A stretch of 64,000 nt of DNA from NCBI GenBank assembly GCA_033980235.1, contig CM067062.1, positions 11,867,527 to 11,931,526 on the forward strand, written 5' to 3'. Positions within the stretch are counted from its first letter, which is position 1, and every line of letters begins with the position of its first letter. This DNA comes from Diadema setosum (lineage: Eukaryota > Echinodermata > Echinoidea > Diadematoida > Diadematidae). The notes beneath the pieces were generated by a model that saw only the letters and a list, made by a program, of their open reading frames with translations, was not told the DNA's origin and did no database searches. The position numbers were made by a program, and so were the translations under genes. Of this stretch, positions 56,891-64,000 are shown piece after piece.

Positions 56891-57317
56891 CAGCTTATTC
56901 AGTATCAAAGGAAGGTTCTTCTTCCCTTGTCAGTTCCAATTATGTGAAATATGATACATAACCAATTGTTACATCTTTGAGGACTTCTCCCATGTTTAGG
57001 CCTGCACTGAATGAAAGGCAAATTCTGTTTCAAAAGGCAATTTTGTCAAAAGGTTAAATCCACAACTGCATACCAGGGAGATGGAATAAGAAATACGTGT
57101 ACATACTTTCGCTTTTCACGAAGTTTAAGTTGGTGGTATCCCTGCATTTGTATTACACAATGCCGTTGATTGCATGAGAACCAAAAGGACGGCAAAATAT
57201 GACAAAGTACACAGTGTATTTGGTCAATACCTATCGGGAAACGTGCTACTTCTGAGGTAGCATATTTTCCTCTAAGACTTTTGTCTTGTAATCTGCCCTT
57301 GGTTACCATATATCAAA

Positions 57318-57362
57318 ATATCACACACACACACAAACACACACGGACACACAGATACACAA
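57318..57362. repeat. (CA)n-rich microsatellite
   Basis: ACAC runs with a few substitutions. Confidence 0.85.
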
Positions 57363-60300
57363 AACCAACAACACAGAACCGATAACAAATGGGTCAAAAT
57401 AACATTATGTAATGGAGGAAAAAAAAAAAAACCCAAGCCCCAAATAACAACATTTCAAAGCACAACCGTGTCTGGAAGAAATTAGTACCATCCGGTTTTA
57501 ATAAAATTCAAGTGGGCTTTCAATACTATACAGATAATTTACATGAGAGCAGCGGGACCTGAATAAAGTTCGGGAACGTGCGTGAACCTAACGGGTGACA
57601 TGGGTCCCCACTCGAAAAACTACCTACCTACTATTTATTTACAGCATATGTAATCAAAAGGCAAGTAACGCTCTACCCAAATACTTTCTCAACCTGCCGA
57701 TGATAACATTTGACAGGTGAAGATTTGCTGCGAGAAAAAATTGGGCGCTTGCATTTTGCATGAGTACTTCACATCATTTCTGGCATTTCTTTGATCTTTT
57801 TTTTTTCTTTTTTTCTTTTTGAAGGGGGAGGGGAATAAGCATGTGTGCTTCCTCGATAACAAACACAGATTTCCTTGAAGAAAATGCCTTCAAATAATCA
57901 AGAATCAAAATGAGACAAATAAAGTTTGAAAAAAAAAAAGAAGAAATAGCTCGACAGTCCAGTGTTGATAAAAGAAACATGTAACAAAATTATACTTGGC
58001 ATTACTTCAATGTCAATATATTAGGCCACCTTCATTTCATTTTCAAGCTGAATCATGTCATGCTCCAAGACAAGAAAGCATGACGCATTAAATAAATTTG
58101 CAATGTAAGCATTCAGATGTGACCATTCATGACACCCATGTGAACTGCATGCTTATTGAACTGCTGCATGGTTTTGAGATACAATCCACCAACGAAGATA
58201 CACAGACTCCATGCCACACACGCACGAACACATTTCTTTGTACAAGGTAATACTGAAACAAATATATCCAAATCCAAGCATTCATAAATTAACACGGGAT
58301 GTTATGAAAGGAGACGGGACACTCTTCCATCCTGCTCAAAGCACGCACTTGACCGATTTCTCTCTGCAGTTCTGAACATGATTTAGCAGCACATCTGAAA
58401 GTGAACCAGACATCTCTGACAACTTGGAGCTAGAAAAACACCAAGTCCAGCAGTTACTGACCTCAAGGTCGTATGTCCGATCACAGCAGGAGCACTCCCC
58501 CATACACCCTCCAATAGTGAAAGAGACTGCTTTTATCACACGATGCACAATGACCTCATAAGACGTTTCTGCGCCCATACAGATAATGGATGTATTTCTA
58601 AAATGCCCTGCACTCTGCTGTCTGCATGTCATACACAAGTAGAGAGATGTTTTGACCACTAAGTACTCGAGTTCTGCTTTCATTCACTCAACATTTTGCT
58701 TCTCAAAATATGTGCTTCTGCTGACAGGTTAGATGGTTTGGGGCAATGGCGAAGGGACATACCGGATGCATGTATGCATGCTGGGCATGAGTGCCTACAC
58801 CTCCCTGCCTGTGTGGACATATAACTTGTTGAGGACAACGCACAAAAATAAATAGCAGTAAAAGCAACAGACTGATAGGGCGATCATACATGAAGACTGT
58901 TCTCCCTTTTCTGTTTCTAACCTGCAGAAATAGCATGCATTGAAAGCATATTGTTGTTTTTTTTCACATCAAAAGAAATCTCAGGCACCACTCTACCTGT
59001 TATGCTGCAACACAACACTTGTTATACATTTTTTTTTCTTTCTTTCCATTCATGCAGAAACTCACAGAGTAGAGAACATTCCAAATAGACTGCCCAAAAC
59101 ATATATTCCATAGTCGTGCATATCTCTGTCTGTCTAGCAACCATTTGGCTACACATAAACCCCTGTAATCCAGTCCATTCATGCCATTATTGTCTACTCT
59201 TGCCTCCTTTTCAGTGAACCTCCATTGCCACAGCACAGTGTACATAGAGCCAGAGTTGTTGAACCTAAAACTTTCAATACCTATGACCTTCAGCAAATGA
59301 AGCCCACTCAGATTAAAAACGGCACACAGCCAGTACACATAAAATGTTTCTTTTCCCCCGCCGGATACTTCTATTCCTTCCATCCATACAGGTTAAAATA
59401 TGCGAGACGTCCACGAGACACTGCTCAATGCAAATGTTGGCAACACCTTCCGAGCGTTGGTTTGTGATGATGCAAAGAGAACACACAAAAAAGGCATCAA
59501 TACAGGATTCCCTGCCAACATGATCCAGGAACGCATGTTCTACTGTCCATTTTCCTGGAAATCTTGTCACGTGACGAGTAAAAAAGAAATGTAACTATAC
59601 GCCTTCTTGCTGCGGTCTCTCTAGCAAATTCTTCTCATCCAGTTCTTCTTGCACAAGGACACTGACATTTTCACAGCGGGCACTTACAAGAGTTAATCAT
59701 GCCACATTGGCCAAAAAATGTCCAAAAGTTACACTTTCCAGGCTGGTACTCTTACTATTTCACACATAAGAAAATTGGGAGTGATCATGCAGTAGTCGTA
59801 GAACTGTCACATGCATCAACTTATTACATTGTATTTCCTCCATCATTGTACAACTTGTAAATTTCACGCATATTTAAAGAATTCCTCAGTATAATCATGT
59901 GGTTGGTGAGTTACAATGGTTACATAGAGGAAAAAGTGGGAAGGGAGTGTAGGGAATGATGAGCAGATGGGATAGAAATGCACACTACAATCTATTTCAT
60001 TGCTAGAACATTTCAGTGTCTTCCATTTATGTGTACAGAATCAAAGTACAATATTCTCCCTTGTAAAAGTGCATGTACATAGTCATTCATCATGCCTTAA
60101 GGTATAATTCTCAGTGAAAGCAAAAAAAAAAAAAAAAAATGGAGACCACCCTATGTATAAGACAAGGGCCAACAATAAAGGAACAATGTGGTACAACTTT
60201 GAACTATCAGCCAGCTGATGTATGTAACTTTTCTCTCGTCATGGGTTCAATAACCTTGGAGTCTGGTTTGGCATGAACAGGTTTGATGAATTTCTCAATG

Positions 60301-62140
60301 TTGTCACTTACACCATGGGAAATTGTTATTTGTTGCATTCAAACATGTCAACAATCGATCCCCGCAATAACATTCCATTCTCAACAACCAACAAAATATA
60401 ACGCCTTGGGCATCTGGGGTATCGGGATTAAAAAAAAAAAGCATTGCCCCCTTATGTGAAAATGGAACAGGCATGACCACAAAATTGTGAACCAGTCGAG
60501 ATGTGTGGAAAATAGAAACACTAATGTAGCAATTGCAAAATTATTTTAACTCTCTTTTAGCTTAAATAATAATTATCATCATGATTATATCATGTACTTG
60601 CACATCTCTCCAAATCAAATTGTTTGAGAGATTGTTTGTTTTGATTACGTAAGTGTGCATGTGTGTATGGGGACAAATTAACAGGAAACAAACTAGATTG
60701 CCTGTCATGCCCCCCAGTCATCTGGGTATCTTTTCTTCAGGTGACTACCAACAAAACATTTGCATTGGCAATAACATTATTTTGCTGTAAAATATAGAAT
60801 ATGATACCAAATATAAGTGAACAACCTCAAACAGGATGAACTTGAAAGGGGGGAGGGGGGGAGCAAGCTAAAATCACAACCAAAGACATGCCCTGTGAAA
60901 TTTCAGGCAGAGACATATTCAAGACCTTGTGCTCATATGGCAATTGTTGGGGTACTTGAGACAATGATTTACAACATCTGCAAACTAATTATCTGGGATA
61001 TTCCCCCTGAATTTCCCAGAAAACTGAACTGGAGAAGTAATGGGCTGGAAATGGTTGACGGGAGAACAGAATAAATCTCTCCTATTGATTTTAGGTTAAC
61101 TACGTCACACTTCTTGCATGTCCTGTAAATTTTCCAAATGACGCATGTCACAAATCACCGTCATTGCTGCTGAAAGAATATAATCACATGGTTTACTGTT
61201 TCATGGCAAATGACTACCGATTGGATTAAACATCACAAATAATGACTACCTCATGGCAAATGGTTAAGTCATTAGAATGCTATGGAAATCATTTATGCCG
61301 ATGAAACCATGCCAATATCCAAAATTTACGCAAGTAGCTAGTAGATCAGAGTGTTTTTCTTTCGCTCATATCATTCGTGACGATGATGGTATATTGCTCA
61401 AACATGGACGATAACTTGCTATCCATGCATCATGCAGCAGTTGCCGAGACTTGTGAAATCCTAAAGTATATACACAGCAAGTGAGAATGATGATGGGCGA
61501 AGTGCATGGAACTATCTACTAATGAGGAGAGTGGTAATTATACCTTTTTCCTATTTGGCACACAGAGCACTATTATGCACAATATCAAGGAGAACAGATA
61601 CGCATGGTGTTCTCCCATACCATTGCTTTTTAAGTGTGGTTTACTAGGTCAGTTTTTGTTGTAGTTGTTTTCTCTTTCATGGCCCTTGTTGTTGCTAAAC
61701 AATACTCCAACCCTACTCCACAATACATTGCAAAAACACTGGCACTGCTTCAAAATTTCATTGCAAGTGATTTTGAGAAAAAAAAGTACATAAACACAGG
61801 CCCACAAATTGAGCCAAGCTCATTCATATGCTGGCCTTTACCACAATCAACTGACCCTTGGCAAAAAAAGAAAAAAATCAAAAGCCAACAAAGCAAAGAA
61901 GGACAAAATTATAAATGTACAGATAAAATAAATAGCTAAGGTGTTTTGGTTAAAAAAAAAAAAAAAAAAAAAAGACAAATAAAAGAGAACAGTGAGGGTG
62001 CTGAAGTATTCTGCGCCTGCATCACAGGCCCGGACGCCTCTGTGTCCGGAAGGAGTTGGAAAAATAGCGAGATCTGGTTGTAAAAAGATAAAACTCCTGG
62101 TATTGGTATAAAATCTCTCGGGGACCGGTGAGAGCCTCCG
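57363..62140. other. Intergenic or UTR-like, no supported gene
   Basis: Moderate AT content with scattered homopolymers (A runs at 57419, 60122, 60430, 61952). Open frames at 58336-58683 and 59000-59383 (-) have no recognisable domain. The stretch could be the 3' UTR of a minus-strand gene, but nothing proves that. Confidence 0.4.
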
Positions 62141-62147
62141 GGCGGTG

Positions 62148-62198
62148 TCACAGGAAGTAGTCGGGTTGGGGTTTTTTGGCGGGGATTCCACGTACCTC
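62148..62198 (-). CDS. Weak candidate terminal exon, minus strand
   Basis: On the minus strand, an acceptor TTTCTCAATGTCCAG is followed by EVRGIPAKKPQPDYFL and TGA. It fits phase 0 after the candidate exon at 63245-63323. A second frame is also open, so the reading is uncertain. Protein unknown. Confidence 0.25.
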   Translation of the reverse strand, partial: EVRGIPAKKPQPDYFL

Positions 62199-62499
62199 CT
62201 GGACATTGAGAAAGTAGGAGGGGGGAAGGAACAATACTTCAAATATCCAGACAGATTTCGGGAGAGTTCAAGTACAATACTTATATAAAAAATGAGAGCA
62301 TAAACGCCTGTAAGACACAGACACAAACATACACACAAAGTTTTCCAAAGTTTCTTAAACAGTATGCATATCACACAAACAAGTTCTCAAAAGTTTGTAA
62401 TAGTATGCAAATCACACACACAAGTTCTCAAAAGTTTGTAACAGTATGCATATAAAAAGCTCTAAACCTTCAAACATGCATACATGTATATGCAACATC

Positions 62500-62850
62500 A
62501 TATGTGACCGTGCATCACAAAACCAACTAACAGGTCTCACACCCAGATTTCACAGGATGACTCAAAATAGCTGAAATGGGCCAACTTAGTCAATCTTTAG
62601 TTTTTTATATTTTGTGACAGAGCAATTTTTCTACAGTTTTCCTAAGTTTTGGATCATAAAATGACAGAGAAATTGTGATTTTTGCAGTTTTCTACAACAT
62701 TTTATTGTACAGTAGTGTGATTATGCATGTTCTAAAGGCCCCTTTTTATTTCTTAATAACCCTTTACACACCCTTCACTTTCAACTCTGAACAACTTTTT
62801 CAAGGATAATGCTACTGCTCTGAAAGCTAGAATCAGTAAATAAATAGCAT
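62500..62850. repeat. Dispersed repeat, copy 2
   Basis: It shares ordered words with 13820-14455 (ATCACAAAACCAA, TTTGGATCATAAAA, ATTTCTTAATAACCCTTT, CTTCACTTTCAACTCT, AATGCTACTGCTCTGAAA). Confidence 0.5.
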
Positions 62851-63244
62851 GTGCTGATAGTGTCCAAAACTGCAGCTTAATCTGATAATCCCTCCAATGT
62901 GGTTCCTATGGAGTTCTACAGCCTCTCTTTTTGTCCTGTTCATTGCACAGACTACAGCTTGGTGAGGATTAAGCACTTGAAGAGACCCTAAAGTGTGTGC
63001 GTTCTTTCTATCATTTAGACGGGTTAGGAAACCCCACTTGTATTGAGTTATACATCATTCTAACATCTTTCAGAATCTAAAACTCTATGTTTGGCGACTT
63101 TTTGTTGATTTTGTGATGCAGGTTATATGGTTGCACAATTCTCAGCAGCCTGTTTAACTTCACCGACTTTTCTTCTTTTTTTTTTTTAATACAAATTTCT
63201 GAAACAAAACACTGTGTCACTTGACAGAAGAAGAACAGCTTTAC

Positions 63245-63323
63245 CTGGGGAGCAGCTTCAAATATCGTAAAGTCCCTTTGTAGATGCTCGTCCAATTCCA
63301 AAATGGCAGCGACGTTGCCGCAC
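63245..63323 (-). CDS. Weak candidate internal exon, minus strand
   Basis: Acceptor GTGTTTTCCATTCAG, donor CCCCAG|GTAAAG, 79 bases. In one frame it reads [20 protein letters not shown] then FEAAPQ; another frame is also open. Not recognised. With 62148-62198 it may be the 3' end of a gene that runs beyond the right edge of the window. Confidence 0.35.
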
Positions 63324-63659
63324 CTGAATGGAAAACACATTTTTTTTTTATTAAAAAAAAAACAGTCAAATTTCTCTCAGTACTCATTCCAGAAGACTAT
63401 GTCAGTTCCTTTCATTGAAAACAAGGATCATAGTGTACACAAACAGCTGGCAAATTCATATCCCTCAATTTTAAATTATGCACATGCCAAGCATGACTGA
63501 CTGATTGGTACACACAAAAAAAGATAATTGCTAAATGAGTGAAGTAAGATTTTGTCTTCTTGAAAAAGCAAACAAACATAAAACCCACCCTTCAAGATTT
63601 CTCCTCCTGTTACTTAATGTTTCATCCCGCTCCACACTGCCCTGAAAGCCCCCTTGGAA

Positions 63660-63872
63660 TACTGTTAAAGTGGATATTTTCGCACGACTAATTTTTTGCG
63701 TTCAGCCAGGTAAAAAGTGTTTCATATGTTTTTAATTCCGCGGAATCAAGACCTCAACAACTGGAACATATGGCAATCAGAAATATCCCTGTGCGTTTAT
63801 TTTCGCACTAGCTTCTGGTTGCGTGAAATGCGTGAAAATTTTAACATCGCGAATATTTCCACTTTTACAGTA
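63660..63872. mobile_element. MITE, TACTGTAAA family
   Basis: TACTGTTAAAGTGGATATTT is mirrored by GAATATTTCCACTTTTACAG then TA. It matches 50308-50520 in opposite orientation. Confidence 0.85.
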
Positions 63873-64000
63873 CACTTCAAAGACCCAGTAGCGTGGGCAG
63901 AGAAGGATGGTCTGTGAATCAATCTTCATTATTTGTTGCCCACTGGAGTACATTAAAAAACAATGAATAGCGCATGTCTACTAGAATAGAACGGTCCTTC

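Noticed and set aside
58336..59570. Minus-strand open frames of 115, 127 and 85 codons
   Set aside because: No domains, no splice signals at the ends, and composition of UTR or intergenic DNA.
1..64000. CRISPR arrays, bacterial operons, prophage
   Set aside because: Spliced genes, SINEs, LINEs and microsatellites show a eukaryotic nuclear genome. The tandem repeats lack unique spacers.

Overview
The window reads as invertebrate nuclear DNA: AT-rich, with long introns, GT-AG splicing, many microsatellites and dense transposable elements. The best taxonomic clue is a secreted protein that joins a MACPF domain to an ApeC domain, the architecture of echinoderm apextrins. The repeats (an L2-like LINE with a 2A-like N-terminus, a Penelope-like element, tRNA-derived SINEs, hairpin/(GTCC)n elements) fit an echinoderm, most likely a sea urchin. 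Genus cannot be read from the sequence.

Layout. 1-785 is a G-rich minisatellite. 785-8900 is intergenic, with a foldback element, a SINE and possible promoter sequence. 8972-31428 (+) is a nine-exon apextrin-like gene predicted to give 605 residues; all eight junctions keep the frame. Its introns hold a dead LINE (intron 1), and a Penelope-like element, an R2/NeSL-type retrotransposon, a second LINE remnant and a 1.2 kb foldback element (intron 2). 31429-36797 has small inverted-repeat elements, tandem repeats and one orphan exon-like segment whose stop codon comes from an inserted element with a 9 bp target duplication. 36801-53837 (+) is a ten-exon gene predicted to give 642 residues. It has a CARF/ALS2CR8-like N-terminus followed by a region resembling a MULE (Mutator-like) transposase core that has lost at least one catalytic aspartate. 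One of its exons (50691-50791) was found only by phase and family pattern. Its introns hold four hairpin-headed, (GTCC)n- or (GTTT)n-bearing elements. One of these is split by a nested relative and by an apparently full-length L2-type LINE with an intact ORF (46057-49404). 53838-64000 is mostly intergenic or UTR-like, with MITEs and two weak exon candidates on the minus strand.

The two host genes share a strand but nothing suggests they work together. Apextrin-type proteins are secreted and linked to development and immunity; the CARF-like protein looks nuclear. The most unusual items are the Penelope-like element with about 0.8 kb inverted arms, each carrying a hammerhead-like motif; the CARF plus MULE fusion; the LINE with a hydrophobic N-terminus followed by a 2A-like motif; and a set of hairpin elements that share one architecture but not one sequence.
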